Source: Pseudoroseomonas ludipueritiae
GTDB lineage: Bacteria > Pseudomonadota > Alphaproteobacteria > Acetobacterales > Acetobacteraceae
Length of the DNA stretch: 64,000 nt
Assembly (NCBI RefSeq): GCF_014490445.1
Contig: NZ_JACTUZ010000011.1
Location: 1-64,000, forward strand
Direction: 5' to 3'
Shown one piece after another: positions 24,566 through 35,163 of this stretch (within the stretch, counting starts at the first letter, position 1; each line of letters opens with the position of its first letter). A program made the translations under genes and the position numbers. The notes under the pieces are model-generated. The model was not told the DNA's origin, did not search any database, and saw nothing but the letters and a program-made list of their open reading frames with translations.

Positions 24566-27370
24566 GTGCCCCCTGCGCCTCAGCCCCCCAGCCTGCTGCT
24601 GCCCGATGCCCCTGCGCTGATCGCCGCTACCCATGGCGCGGCAGTCCTGCTGACCCCGGATGGCGAATTATCCACCCTGCGCGCCCGCGACGCGGTGGAA
24701 GCCCTGCGGGAGATGGGCCCGCCGATCCTGGTGCATGCGCCGGCCATGGCCAAGCGCCTCGGCATCTCCTCCATCCCCGGCGCCTATGACCTGCTGGAAC
24801 TCTTCGCCTTCACGCTGCCGGCCCAGCCGGCGCCGCCTACCCCGCGCGGCCTGGCCCTGGCGCTGGACCTGCCGCCGCCGGAGGATGCGGAATCCGCCGC
24901 CGCCCTGTTGCCGGAGATCGCGACGGAGATCCTCCGCCGCCTCGCCCGCGCCCGTAACGCGCAGCCCAACCGCGATGCCGCCATGCTGGCCGCCCGGCTG
25001 CGCGATGCCGCGCACTGGCCCTGGGCGGATGCGGTGCTGGCGGCGCTGGGCCAGCCCAAGGCGCGCGGCAGCAATGACGGGCTGAAGGTCTGGCGCACCC
25101 TGGCCGAATGGGAGGAAGCCGCCCCCGCCCCGCCCCCCGCCAGCCTGCCCGTGACCGCCGCCGAGGCCCGCACGCGCCTGGCGGAGATCCTGGGCGAGGG
25201 TGCCGAGCAGCGCCCCAGCCAGGGCGATTTCGCTTCCGCCGCCAGCATGGCCTTCGCGCCGCGCGAGGTGCCGGGCGAGCCGCAGCTTGTGCTGGCGGAA
25301 GCCGGCACCGGCACCGGCAAGACGCTCGGCTATGTCGCCCCCGCCAGCCTCTGGGCCGAGCGCAATGGCGCCCCGGTCTGGATCGCCACCTATACCCGCA
25401 ACCTGCAACGGCAGCTCGACCAGGAACTGGCCCGCCTTTACCCGGACCCGGAGGAGCGCCGCCGCAAGGTCGTGATCCGCAAGGGCCGCGAGAACTACCT
25501 CTGCCTGCTGAACTATGACGAGGCGGTCAGCGGCGCCATGCCCGCCCGCATCGTGGCGCTGGCCCTGGTGGCACGCTGGGCCGGCGCGACCCGGGACGGC
25601 GACCTGATGGGCGGCGACTTCCCCGGCTGGATCTCCGAGCTGTTTCCCGCCGGCGCCATTTCCCTGCTGGCGGACCGGCGGGGGGAATGCATCCATTCCG
25701 CCTGCCCGCACTGGAAGCGTTGCTTCGTCGAGCATTCCATCCGCCGTGCCCAGACCGCCAACCTTGTCGTGGCCAATCATGCGCTGGTGATGGTGCAGGC
25801 CGCGCTCGGCCCGCGCGGCGGCGATGGCGAGACCGGCGCCGCGCTGCGCTATGTCTTCGACGAGGGCCACCACCTCTTCGATGCCGCCGATGGCGCCTTC
25901 GCCGCCGCGCTCTCCGGCGCCGAGATGGCGGAGGTCCGCCGCTGGCTGCTGGGCAGCGAGGGCGGGCGGGGCCGCGCCCGTGGCCTGCGCCGCCGCCTGG
26001 AAGAACTGCTGCCCCAGTACCCCACGCTGATCCCGCCGCTGGACCATACCGAGCAGATGGCCCGCGCCCTGCCCGCCTCCGGCTGGTGGGACCGCTGGGA
26101 GGATGCCCCCGGCGATACTCCCCGCCCCGGTGAGGACTTCCTGCGCGCCGCCCGCGCCCAGGTCCTGGCCCGCACCGCCGAGGCCGACCCGCTTTACGAC
26201 GCCGAGGCCGATCTCTACCCGCTGCACGAGGATGTCCCCGCCGCCGCCGCCGCGCTGGAAGACGCGCTGCAACGCCTCCAGGCGCCGCTGAAGCATCTCG
26301 AAAAGCTGCTGAACGAGATCCTGGAAGACCCGGAGCAGGAGCTGGAAACCGGCGACCGCATCCGCCTGGACACCGCCGCCCGTGCCATCGAGCGCCGCGC
26401 GCTGATCCCGCTTGGCGCCTGGCTGGCCATGCTGCGCCAGTTGCGGGAACCGCCACCGGAGCCGGGCACCCGGCCGCTTTATGTGGACTGGCTGGCGCTG
26501 ACCCGGCGCGACGGGCGCGACGTCGATGCCGGGCTGCACCGCCACTGGCTGGACCCCACCGTGCCCTTCGCCACCCAGGTGGCGGCCCCGGCGCATGGCG
26601 TGCTGATCGCCTCCGCCACCCTGCGCGACAATTCCGCGAAGCGCGACCCGGAGGCCGCCTGGCGGGAAGCGGAAGCGCGCACCGGCGTCCAGCACCTGCC
26701 CAACCCCGCCATCCGCGCTGCCCTGCCCTCGCCCTTCGATTACGCCAACCAGACCCTGGCCATCGTGGTGGAGGACATGAACCGCGACAGCCCCGGCCAG
26801 GTGGCGGCGGCGATGCAGCAGCTCTTCCTGGCTTCCGGCGGCGGCGCGCTGGGCCTCTTCACCGCCATCCGCCGGCTGCGGGACGTGCATGCCCGCATCG
26901 CCCCCGCCCTGGCCGAAGCCGGCATCCCCCTCTACGCCCAGCATGTGGATGCCATGGACAGCGCGACCCTGGTGGACATCTTCCGGGCGGAGGAGGATTC
27001 CTGCCTGCTCGGCACCGATGCGCTGCGCGATGGCGTGGATGTGCCCGGCCGCGCGCTCCGCCTGCTGGTCTTTGACCGCGTGCCCTGGCCCCGCCCCTCC
27101 ATTCTGCACCGGGAACGGCGGATTCATCTCTCCGGCGGGCGGCCAACGGCCTATGATGACGGCATCGCCCGGCACCGGCTGCGCCAGGCCTTTGGCCGGC
27201 TGATCCGCCGCGCCGACGACCGGGGCGTCTTCGTGCTGCTGGACCCGCGCACTCCCTCCCGCCTGCTCGGCGGGCTGCCGGAGGGCGTGGTGCCCCGGCG
27301 GCTCGGGCTGGCGGAAGCCGTGCGCCAAACTGCCGCTTTTCTTGCATCCCCCGCGCTTCCGCCGGGTTGA
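24566..27370 (+). CDS. ATP-dependent DNA helicase, DinG/XPD type
   Basis: A 934-residue superfamily 2 5'-3' helicase. Walker A is AEAGTGTGKTLGY, the DEAH box is FDEGHHLFD, and four Cys for the iron-sulfur cluster are in NYLCLLN and CIHSACPHWKRC. C-terminal motifs V/VI are DALRDGVDVPG and RHRLRQAFGRLIRR. An N-terminal extension of about 240 residues precedes the helicase core. I use GTG 24566 (AGGA 8 nt upstream). It diverges from lysS. Likely acts on R-loops, G-quadruplexes or stalled forks. Confidence 0.9.
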   Translation: MPPAPQPPSLLLPDAPALIAATHGAAVLLTPDGELSTLRARDAVEALREMGPPILVHAPAMAKRLGISSIPGAYDLLELFAFTLPAQPAPPTPRGLALALDLPPPEDAESAAALLPEIATEILRRLARARNAQPNRDAAMLAARLRDAAHWPWADAVLAALGQPKARGSNDGLKVWRTLAEWEEAAPAPPPASLPVTAAEARTRLAEILGEGAEQRPSQGDFASAASMAFAPREVPGEPQLVLAEAGTGTGKTLGYVAPASLWAERNGAPVWIATYTRNLQRQLDQELARLYPDPEERRRKVVIRKGRENYLCLLNYDEAVSGAMPARIVALALVARWAGATRDGDLMGGDFPGWISELFPAGAISLLADRRGECIHSACPHWKRCFVEHSIRRAQTANLVVANHALVMVQAALGPRGGDGETGAALRYVFDEGHHLFDAADGAFAAALSGAEMAEVRRWLLGSEGGRGRARGLRRRLEELLPQYPTLIPPLDHTEQMARALPASGWWDRWEDAPGDTPRPGEDFLRAARAQVLARTAEADPLYDAEADLYPLHEDVPAAAAALEDALQRLQAPLKHLEKLLNEILEDPEQELETGDRIRLDTAARAIERRALIPLGAWLAMLRQLREPPPEPGTRPLYVDWLALTRRDGRDVDAGLHRHWLDPTVPFATQVAAPAHGVLIASATLRDNSAKRDPEAAWREAEARTGVQHLPNPAIRAALPSPFDYANQTLAIVVEDMNRDSPGQVAAAMQQLFLASGGGALGLFTAIRRLRDVHARIAPALAEAGIPLYAQHVDAMDSATLVDIFRAEEDSCLLGTDALRDGVDVPGRALRLLVFDRVPWPRPSILHRERRIHLSGGRPTAYDDGIARHRLRQAFGRLIRRADDRGVFVLLDPRTPSRLLGGLPEGVVPRRLGLAEAVRQTAAFLASPALPPG

Positions 27371-27423
27371 AGCTGTGTCACGGCCGCGATACGCCGGATG
27401 GAACCGAGGAAAACCTGAACGTC

Positions 27424-27846
27424 ATGCCGCATACCAAGTCCCATTTCACCGTCCATGAAGGACTGATCTGCGCCATGGTGCTGATGTCCGCGGCGGACCA
27501 GCACATGTCCGACGCCGAACTGGGCATGATGTCGCGGCTGGTGCAGGAACTGCCCGTCTTCGCGGGCTTCCAGGCGCATGAGATCGAGCCGGTGACCGAG
27601 ACCTGCCTCGCCCTGCTGGGACAGACCGATGGCCTGGACCGCGCCTTCACCATGATGCGCGACGCCCTGCCGCCCCGCCTGCGCGAGACCGCCTATCTGC
27701 TGGCCTGCGAGGTCGCCGCCGCCGATGGCGAGGCCACCCAGGGCGAGCTGCAGTTCCTCCAGGACTTCCGCATCGGCATGGATATCGACCGGCTGATCGC
27801 CGGCGCCATCGAACGCGCCGCCAAGGCGCGGTACCAGATGGCCTGA
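27424..27846 (+). CDS. TerB-family (tellurite resistance B-like) protein
   Basis: A 140-residue all-helical protein of the TerB-like family: LICAMVLMSAADQHMSDAEL near the N-terminus and LLACEVAAADGEATQGELQF near the C-terminus are the two acidic metal-binding helices. It starts 53 bp after the helicase stop and is followed 7 bp later by the S9 peptidase. The ATG at 27424 fits the family; a TTG at 27367 would overlap the helicase. Specific role unknown. Confidence 0.85.
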   Translation: MPHTKSHFTVHEGLICAMVLMSAADQHMSDAELGMMSRLVQELPVFAGFQAHEIEPVTETCLALLGQTDGLDRAFTMMRDALPPRLRETAYLLACEVAAADGEATQGELQFLQDFRIGMDIDRLIAGAIERAAKARYQMA

Positions 27847-27853
27847 GCCCGGC

Positions 27854-29932
27854 ATGACCATCGCCCCCGACGCCCGCCCGACCCTCGAGAACCCGGACGA
27901 CGATCCTTTCCTGTGGCTGGAGGAGGTGGAAGGCGCGGAGGCCCTGGCCTGGGTCGAGGCCCAGAACGAGAAGACCCTCGCCCGCCTTTCCGATGCCCGC
28001 GTGGCCGCCGATGCCGCCGCGCTGAAGGCGATGATGGACCGGCCGGACAAGATCCCGCATGTCACCCGGCGCGGCGGGCTGCTTTATAACTACTGGCAGG
28101 ATGCCGAGCATCCGCGCGGCCTCTGGCGCCGCACCACCCTCGAATCCTACCGCGGCGAAGCGCCCGACTGGGAAGTGCTGCTGGACCTCGATGCCCTGGC
28201 GGCGGCGGAAGGCGAGGACTGGATCTGGAAAGGCGCCATCACCCTGCCGCCGATGCATGAGCGGGCGCTGCTGCGCCTCTCGCGCGGCGGCGGCGACGCC
28301 GTGGTGCTGCGGGAATTCGACCTCACCAGCCGCGCCTTCGTGCCCGGCGGCTTCGACCTGCCGGAGGGCAAGAGCAGCGCCGCCTGGCTGGACCGCGACA
28401 CGCTGATCCTGTCCTCCGCCCTGGGCGAGGGCATGGCGACGGAATCCGGCTATCCCCGCACCATCCGCCGCTGGTCGCGCGGCGAGAGCCCGATGGCGGC
28501 CCCGGTGCTCTTCGAGGTCGCGGCCAACCACATGGGCAGTTGGGGCGGCGTGGACCGCTCGGCCGATGCGGAGCGGGTGGTCTTCTTCGACCAGATCGGC
28601 TTCTTCGACATGTCGGTCTTCCTGGGCGACCGTAACGGACCGCGCTGGCACCTCAACCTGCCCACCGACATGCGCATCAACTGGGATGGCGACAGGGTGG
28701 TGCTGCAACCCCGCACCCCCTGGACAGTGAGCGAGACCACCTACCCGCCCGACACGCTGCTGGGCACCCGCCTTTCCGCCCTGCTGGACAACCAGCGCGA
28801 CCTGACCGTGCTCTTTGAGCCCGCGCCCCGCCGCGCGCTGGACGGGTTCTTCTGGTGCGGCGGGCGGCTGGTGCTCTCGGTGCTGGACGACCTGCGCCCG
28901 GTGCACACACTCTGGACCCAGCGGGAGGACGGCACCTGGACCTCCCGCCCGCTGGAAGGATTGCCGGAGATCGGCGTGGTCAGCGTCTGGCCCCTGGATG
29001 CCGAGGCGGAGGAATCCGACGGCACCCTGCTGGCCCTGGCCCAGGACCCGCTGACGCCGCCCACCCTGCTGCAAACCTCCGCCAGCCGGCTGGCTGCGCC
29101 GCTGCTGCTGCGGCAGGCGCCGCGCCTCTTCAACGCCGACGGCCTGCGCGTGACGCGGCATGAGGCGATTTCCTCCGACGGCGAGCGCATCCCCTATGTG
29201 CAGACCGGCCCGGCGGAGGAGAGCGGCGACGCGCCCGTGCACCTGACCGGCTATGGCGGCTTCCAGGTGACGATGCAGCCTTCCTACCGCGGCAGCACCG
29301 GCCATCTCTGGCTGGAGCGCGGCGGCACGGCGGTGGTGGCGCATATCCGTGGCGGCGGCGAATTCGGCACCCGTTGGCATGAGGCCGGGCGGCGGGAGGA
29401 CAAGCGTCTTTCCCATGATGACTTCGCCGCCGTGGCTGCCGACCTGGTGCGGCGCGGCGTGACGGTGCCGGGGCGGATCGCGGCGGAAGGCGGCTCCAAT
29501 GGCGGCCTGCTCATCGCCAATATGCTGACCCGCTACCCCGAGCGCTTCGGTGCCCTCTTCTGCACCATCCCGCTGATCGACATGCGGCGCTATGCCAAGC
29601 TGCTGGCGGGCGCGAGCTGGATCGCCGAATACGGCGACCCGGCGGTGCCGGAGGACTGGGCCTTCATGCGGCACTTCTCCGCCTACCATGCCGCCGAGCC
29701 GGGACGCCCCTATCCGCCCATCCTGATCGCCACCACGCGGCGGGACGACCGGGTGCATCCGGGCCATGCGCGCAAGATGGCGGCGAAGCTGCAGAAGCTC
29801 GGCTACGATGCCCGCTTCTACGAGCCCGCCGCCGGCGGCCATGGCTATGGCAAGGACAATGCCGAGACGGCGCGCTTCATGGCCCTGGGTTCCGCCTTCC
29901 TGCGGCGTGCCATCGGCTGGGAATCAGAATAG
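27854..29932 (+). CDS. Prolyl oligopeptidase-family serine peptidase (S9A)
   Basis: 692 residues. An N-terminal seven-bladed propeller (DPFLWLEEVEGAEALAWVEA opens the family) gates a C-terminal alpha/beta hydrolase domain. The triad is Ser in EGGSNGGLL, Asp in RRDDRVHPGHA and His in AGGHGYGKD. No signal peptide is visible, so it probably trims short peptides in the cytoplasm. It is 7 bp after the TerB-like gene. Its last 9 bp overlap the convergent gene on the minus strand. Confidence 0.93.
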   Translation: MTIAPDARPTLENPDDDPFLWLEEVEGAEALAWVEAQNEKTLARLSDARVAADAAALKAMMDRPDKIPHVTRRGGLLYNYWQDAEHPRGLWRRTTLESYRGEAPDWEVLLDLDALAAAEGEDWIWKGAITLPPMHERALLRLSRGGGDAVVLREFDLTSRAFVPGGFDLPEGKSSAAWLDRDTLILSSALGEGMATESGYPRTIRRWSRGESPMAAPVLFEVAANHMGSWGGVDRSADAERVVFFDQIGFFDMSVFLGDRNGPRWHLNLPTDMRINWDGDRVVLQPRTPWTVSETTYPPDTLLGTRLSALLDNQRDLTVLFEPAPRRALDGFFWCGGRLVLSVLDDLRPVHTLWTQREDGTWTSRPLEGLPEIGVVSVWPLDAEAEESDGTLLALAQDPLTPPTLLQTSASRLAAPLLLRQAPRLFNADGLRVTRHEAISSDGERIPYVQTGPAEESGDAPVHLTGYGGFQVTMQPSYRGSTGHLWLERGGTAVVAHIRGGGEFGTRWHEAGRREDKRLSHDDFAAVAADLVRRGVTVPGRIAAEGGSNGGLLIANMLTRYPERFGALFCTIPLIDMRRYAKLLAGASWIAEYGDPAVPEDWAFMRHFSAYHAAEPGRPYPPILIATTRRDDRVHPGHARKMAAKLQKLGYDARFYEPAAGGHGYGKDNAETARFMALGSAFLRRAIGWESE

Positions 29933-30328
29933 GACGGTGAGGCCCGCGACACCGAGGAGCGGGCGCTCGCCCTCGGAAGGCCGCTCCATCGCGGTGCTGA
30001 CCATGGCCCGCAGGGTCAGCTTGAGGCCGCCGGGGGTCTTGCCCAGTTCATAGCGGCCGCCCAGGCCGAATTGTGGCCGGGCATCGAAGACCTTCCCCAT
30101 GTCCCGCCCGAAAGGTGCCTGGGCCGCGAAGTCGATTATGCGGGCATTCTGGTCGGGGCTGATCAGCCGCGTCACCAGATAGCCGCCACCATCCGTCGAG
30201 TAAGGCAGGGCACCGCCAACAACAGCCGTCAGGCTCAGATCGCCCTTGCGCCCGCCCGCCGCCATGGCATCGGAGGAAAACACCAGCAGCATCAAAGCTA
30301 TAGCAAAGGCAACGAAACGGCGCGGCAC
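29924..30328 (-). CDS. Secreted hypothetical protein, possible small outer-membrane barrel
   Basis: 134 residues. A clear signal peptide (FVAFAIALMLLVFSSDAMA, cleavage after AMA) is followed by a Gly/aromatic-rich body with alternating hydrophobic strands (LSLTAVVGGALPY, FGLGGRYELG, LKLTLRAMV) ending in Phe (LTVLF), as in small outer-membrane beta-barrels. No family recognised. Convergent with and overlapping the S9 peptidase gene. Confidence 0.7.
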   Translation of the reverse strand: MPRRFVAFAIALMLLVFSSDAMAAGGRKGDLSLTAVVGGALPYSTDGGGYLVTRLISPDQNARIIDFAAQAPFGRDMGKVFDARPQFGLGGRYELGKTPGGLKLTLRAMVSTAMERPSEGERPLLGVAGLTVLF

Positions 30329-30474
30329 GACGGAACTTCTCTCTATTTCGTGAGGTCTGCCGCTATCTAGCCATTCTGGTGCAATGCAGCAGACATATTT
30401 GCCCTGCTTTCGCCCTTTTTATGCCCCAATTTAACTTTGCTCACGCTTCATGCCGGTAACTGGTTGAAGGCAAA

Positions 30475-30506
30475 GAAAAACGGCCCGCGCCAGAGGCGTG
30501 GGCCGT
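30475..30506 (-). terminator. Intrinsic terminator of the cold-shock gene
   Basis: On the minus strand ACGGCCCACGCC, a TCTG loop and GGCGCGGGCCGT form a stem with one mismatch, followed by TTTTTC. It lies 40 bp after the cold-shock gene stop. Confidence 0.85.
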
Positions 30507-30545
30507 CCAAGGCGGGGCACAGGGCCCCCGCTCCAGCTCTTTGGC

Positions 30546-30749
30546 TTAGAGCGGCTTCAGATTGGTGGCGGCGGCCTTGCCGCGCTCCTGCACCACCTCA
30601 AAGCTGATCTTCTGGTTTTCCTGCAGCCCCTGCAGACCGGCACGCTGCACGGCAGTGATATGGACGAACACGTCCTTGCCGCCATCCTGCGGGACAATGA
30701 AGCCGAAGCCCTTGGTGGCGTTGAACCATTTCACGGTGCCGATCGCCAT
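30546..30749 (-). CDS. Cold-shock domain protein, CspA family
   Basis: A 67-residue single-domain OB-fold RNA chaperone. RNP1 is KGFGFIVP and RNP2 is VFVHIT; the opening TVKWFNATKG is canonical. It binds single-stranded RNA/DNA and melts mRNA structure. It is monocistronic with its own terminator. Which Csp paralogue it is cannot be told from this window. Confidence 0.95.
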   Translation of the reverse strand: MAIGTVKWFNATKGFGFIVPQDGGKDVFVHITAVQRAGLQGLQENQKISFEVVQERGKAAATNLKPL

Positions 30750-30944
30750 GGCGACCCACTCCTTCTCACTGGCTGGCCCGGGCGAACATCGCCAGGGCGG
30801 TTATCCCATCCGGTTCACGGCTTGATGGGCGCCCGGGTCGTCCGGAGGCACGGCAAGGCGATCAGCAGCGGTGGCGTAACGAGTGGGCCAGATCGTCAAG
30901 CCCCTGTCAACGCAAACCCGTTATCGAACTGGAACAGAACTCAT

Positions 30945-30980
30945 CTCAAAAAAGAAGGGGCGGTCCGAAGACCGCCCCTC
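30945..30980 (-). terminator. Intrinsic terminator of groESL
   Basis: On the minus strand GGGGCGGTC, TTCG and GACCGCCCC (30957-30978) form a perfect 9-bp stem capped by a stable UUCG tetraloop, followed by TTCTTTTTT. It is 58 bp after the groEL stop. Confidence 0.92.
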
Positions 30981-31035
30981 TTTTCGAACTTTCGATCCTG
31001 GTGGAGGAACCGGAAACCGGTCCCCCCGACGGAGA

Positions 31036-32685
<1,650 letters not shown>

Positions 32686-32732
32686 CTACCTCTGTCTGTT
32701 CTGTTGGAATCGCGTCAGGCAAACGGGGCCGT

Positions 32733-33023
32733 TCAGGCCGCCAGGATGCCCAGGATGTCGGATTCCTTCATGATCAGGAGCTCTTCGCCCTTGATCTTGA
32801 CCTCGGTGCCCGACCACTTGCCGAACAGGACGCGGTCGCCGGCCTTCACGTCGAGCGCGACCAGCTGGCCCTGCTCGTTACGGGCGCCGGAGCCGACGGC
32901 GACAACTTCGCCTTCCTGCGGCTTTTCCTTGGCGGTGTCGGGGATGATGATGCCACCGGCGGTCTTCTCATCGGCGGTCAGCCGGCGAACGACAACGCGG
33001 TCATGCAGCGGACGGAAGCTCAT
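32733..33023 (-). CDS. groES: Co-chaperonin GroES (10 kDa)
   Basis: 96 residues: [13 protein letters not shown] at the start, the mobile loop [18 protein letters not shown] that docks on GroEL, and [19 protein letters not shown] at the end. ATG 33023 has AGGAGAGG upstream; upstream codons in the frame belong to the leader. First gene of the heat-shock operon behind two CIRCE elements. Confidence 0.98.
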   Translation of the reverse strand: MSFRPLHDRVVVRRLTADEKTAGGIIIPDTAKEKPQEGEVVAVGSGARNEQGQLVALDVKAGDRVLFGKWSGTEVKIKGEELLIMKESDILGILAA

Positions 33024-33092
33024 GGCCCTCTCCTGGCGCCCTCTTTCAGGCGCACCCAGTGACGGTTGGCTCTCCTGGACCAGCAAGCCCTG

Positions 33093-33119
33093 TCAGCACT
33101 CACCCCAGGAGAGTGCTAA
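33093..33119 (-). promoter_or_regulatory. CIRCE operator 1 (HrcA site) of groESL
   Basis: On the minus strand TTAGCACTC, 9 bp, GAGTGCTGA: one mismatch from the consensus inverted repeat TTAGCACTC-N9-GAGTGCTAA. It begins 3 bp after the -10 hexamer at 33122-33127, so HrcA would block the transcript start. Confidence 0.95.
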
Positions 33120-33121
33120 GC

Positions 33122-33150
33122 GATCTAGGGAAGTCTGCGCGGCTCGTCAA
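33122..33150 (-). promoter_or_regulatory. groESL housekeeping promoter
   Basis: On the minus strand, -35 TTGACG (33150-33145), a 17-bp spacer and -10 TAGATC (33127-33122). CIRCE 1 lies immediately downstream and CIRCE 2 immediately upstream. No sigma-32 type CTTG...CCCCAT promoter is evident. Confidence 0.75.
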
Positions 33151-33157
33151 GCGTTTG

Positions 33158-33184
33158 TCAGCACTCTGCCGTGATGAGTGCTAA
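33158..33184. promoter_or_regulatory. CIRCE operator 2 (HrcA site)
   Basis: TCAGCACTC, 9 bp, GAGTGCTAA on the plus strand, with the same half-sites as CIRCE 1 and 65 bp (about six helical turns) from it. It lies upstream of the groES -35 and toward the divergent usg gene, so it may aid looping or control usg. Confidence 0.93.
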
Positions 33185-33293
33185 CACTTTGAAACCAAAA
33201 GTTTTTCTTGGCCGCTGCGCTGCAAGCCGTGGCAAGATGGCGGTTGTGGGTTGGAAGGGCCGACGGCCTTAACCAAGCGGAGACACAACGATC

Positions 33294-33569
33294 ATGCTGC
33301 TGCGTGACATCGAGTCCTTCGTATGCATTCCAGACTGGCGGCTGACCACCGCCGAGATCCTCTACCACCTGCCCGACCATCCGGGCCTGTTGCAGACCTT
33401 CATCTGGCAGAAGCTGGACCACGCACCGAATTTCCCGGAGCTGCACCGCTTCCTCGCCTTCTGGCAACGTGACATTGAGGGGCCGCTGCATTCGGTGCGC
33501 GTCGCCTCCGCCGCGCTGACCAAGCCGGCGGAGTTCCGTTACGCCGGGGGCGAGTTCCGGCTGCACTAA
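33294..33569 (+). CDS. Usg-family protein
   Basis: A 91-residue protein of the alphaproteobacterial Usg family: DWRLTTAEILYHLPDHPGLL, then FIWQKLDHAPNFPELHRFL and a Phe-Trp. The biochemical role is unknown; the family is small, soluble and limited to alphaproteobacteria, which supports the taxonomic call. It diverges from groES; CIRCE 2 lies about 110 bp upstream, raising the possibility of heat control. Confidence 0.9.
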   Translation: MLLRDIESFVCIPDWRLTTAEILYHLPDHPGLLQTFIWQKLDHAPNFPELHRFLAFWQRDIEGPLHSVRVASAALTKPAEFRYAGGEFRLH

Positions 33570-33587
33570 GGCCGCGGCGGGGCGGGT

Positions 33588-34514
33588 TCAGCCCGCCCCC
33601 AGCGCCAGCAGCAGGAGCGTCAGGGTCACCACCGAGAGGATGGTGGACAGCAGCACCGTGGCGCCGGAACGCTCGGCGCCGGCCACATAGCGGCGCGACA
33701 GGAAGAAGGCGTTGGCGCCGGTGGGCAGCGCCGCCGTCACCAGGGCCACGGCCATCTGCAAGGGCGGCAGGCCGATGGCCCAGCCCACCAGCCCGACCAG
33801 CACCGGCATGAACAGCAGCTTCAGCCCGGCGCAGAGCAGCGCGGAAGGCCAGTCCCGCCGCGCATCGAAGGCCACCAGGGTCGCGCCCAGGCAGAAGAGC
33901 GCCACCGGGGAGGCCGAGGCCCCCACCAGCTCCAGGAAGTTGCGCCCGACCCGGGGCACCGGGATGCCGGCTTGGTAGACCACGAAGCCCGCCAGCACCG
34001 CCAGCACGATGGGGTTGCGCAGCACCGAGGCCAGGGTGGCGCGCAGGATCTTCAGCACTGGCGCCTGCCCGCCATGCGCGATCTCGCCGATCACGGTGCC
34101 GATGGGCAGCAGGATCAGCGAATGCAGTCCGATGATGGCCAGCAGCTGCGCCAGCCCCGGCTGGCCATAGACCGCCAGGATCAGCGGCACGCCGATCATG
34201 CCGCTGTTGCCGAAGGAGGCGTTGAGGCCGAAGGTCCCCGCTTCCCCCAGCTTCATCCGCAGCAGCGTGCGGGCCAGCAGCACCGCCAGCGCATAGGCTG
34301 CCAGGCAGCCGGTGAAGAAGGCGAAGGCCGTGGCGCCGCCGCCGGGATGCGGTGTGGTGGCGCCGTTGAAGATCAGGCAGGGCAGCGCGAGGTTGAAGAC
34401 ATAGCCATTCATCCCCTTCAGCCCCTGGTCCGTCACCCATTGCCGGTAGGCGGACAGGTAGCCGATGCCGATCATCGCGAAGATCGGCGCCACGATGGTC
34501 AGCAGGAAGATCAT
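33588..34514 (-). CDS. AEC-family transporter (auxin efflux carrier type)
   Basis: 308 residues with ten predicted membrane segments. Typical marks are FAMIGIGYLSAYR at the N-terminus, NLALPCLIFNG in helix 2-3, and the central NASFGNSGMIGVPLILAVYG with the conserved Asn-Gly-Pro of this fold. It would move carboxylate or other metabolites across the inner membrane; substrate unknown. ATG 34514 is 19 bp downstream of the gmk stop. Confidence 0.88.
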   Translation of the reverse strand: MIFLLTIVAPIFAMIGIGYLSAYRQWVTDQGLKGMNGYVFNLALPCLIFNGATTPHPGGGATAFAFFTGCLAAYALAVLLARTLLRMKLGEAGTFGLNASFGNSGMIGVPLILAVYGQPGLAQLLAIIGLHSLILLPIGTVIGEIAHGGQAPVLKILRATLASVLRNPIVLAVLAGFVVYQAGIPVPRVGRNFLELVGASASPVALFCLGATLVAFDARRDWPSALLCAGLKLLFMPVLVGLVGWAIGLPPLQMAVALVTAALPTGANAFFLSRRYVAGAERSGATVLLSTILSVVTLTLLLLALGAG

Positions 34515-34533
34515 GCGGCGGGCACCGCGCCCC

Positions 34534-35163
34534 TCACTGCCCCAGCAGCCCGGACACGAATTCAGGCAACCAGGGCTGCCGCAGCCGCGCGGTGCGGCCA
34601 GCATGCAGAATGGCGCGGACCTCTTCCACCGTGCGGTGGAAGTCGTGGTTCACCAGCACATTGTCGAAATCGCCGTAGTGGCTGATTTCATCCCGGGCGG
34701 CAGCCATGCGGCGGGCGATCTCCTCGGCGGAATCCTGCCCACGGCCATGCAAGCGGCGTTCCAGCTCCGCCAGGTCCGGCGGCAGCAGGAAGACGCCGAC
34801 CACATCGCCCGGCAATGCCTGCCGCAGCAGCAGGTGCCCCTGCCAGTCGATGTCGAAGAGCACGTCCCGCCCCGCCGCCAGCGCCCGTTCCACCGCCATG
34901 CGCGGCGTGCCGTAGAAGCGGCCGAAGACCTCCGCGTGCTCGATCAGCTCGCCGGCCGCGATCATGCGCTGGAACTCTTCCCGCTCGCGGAAGAAGTAGT
35001 GCACGCCTTCCACCTCGCCTGGACGCGGCTGGCGGGTGGTGGCGCTGACCGAAAGCCGCAGGTCCGGCTCCCGCTCCAGCAGCGCCCGGCTGACCGAGGA
35101 CTTGCCGGCGCCGGAGGGGGCGGAAAGCACGAGGCAGAGGCCCCGGCGGGAAATCTGGTTCAT
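34534..35163 (-). CDS. gmk: Guanylate kinase
   Basis: A 209-residue enzyme that phosphorylates GMP to GDP. The P-loop is SAPSGAGKSSVSRALL; the GMP-binding part includes SATTRQPRPGEVEGVHYFF; LFDIDWQGHL is the Walker B region. It overlaps yicC by 4 bp (ATGA), the common yicC-gmk pairing. Confidence 0.96.
   Translation of the reverse strand: MNQISRRGLCLVLSAPSGAGKSSVSRALLEREPDLRLSVSATTRQPRPGEVEGVHYFFREREEFQRMIAAGELIEHAEVFGRFYGTPRMAVERALAAGRDVLFDIDWQGHLLLRQALPGDVVGVFLLPPDLAELERRLHGRGQDSAEEIARRMAAARDEISHYGDFDNVLVNHDFHRTVEEVRAILHAGRTARLRQPWLPEFVSGLLGQ

Noticed and set aside
24668-27328. Minus-strand frame of about 880 codons under the DinG helicase
   Set aside because: Shadow of a real helicase with all motifs; composition is that of an antisense GC-rich frame.
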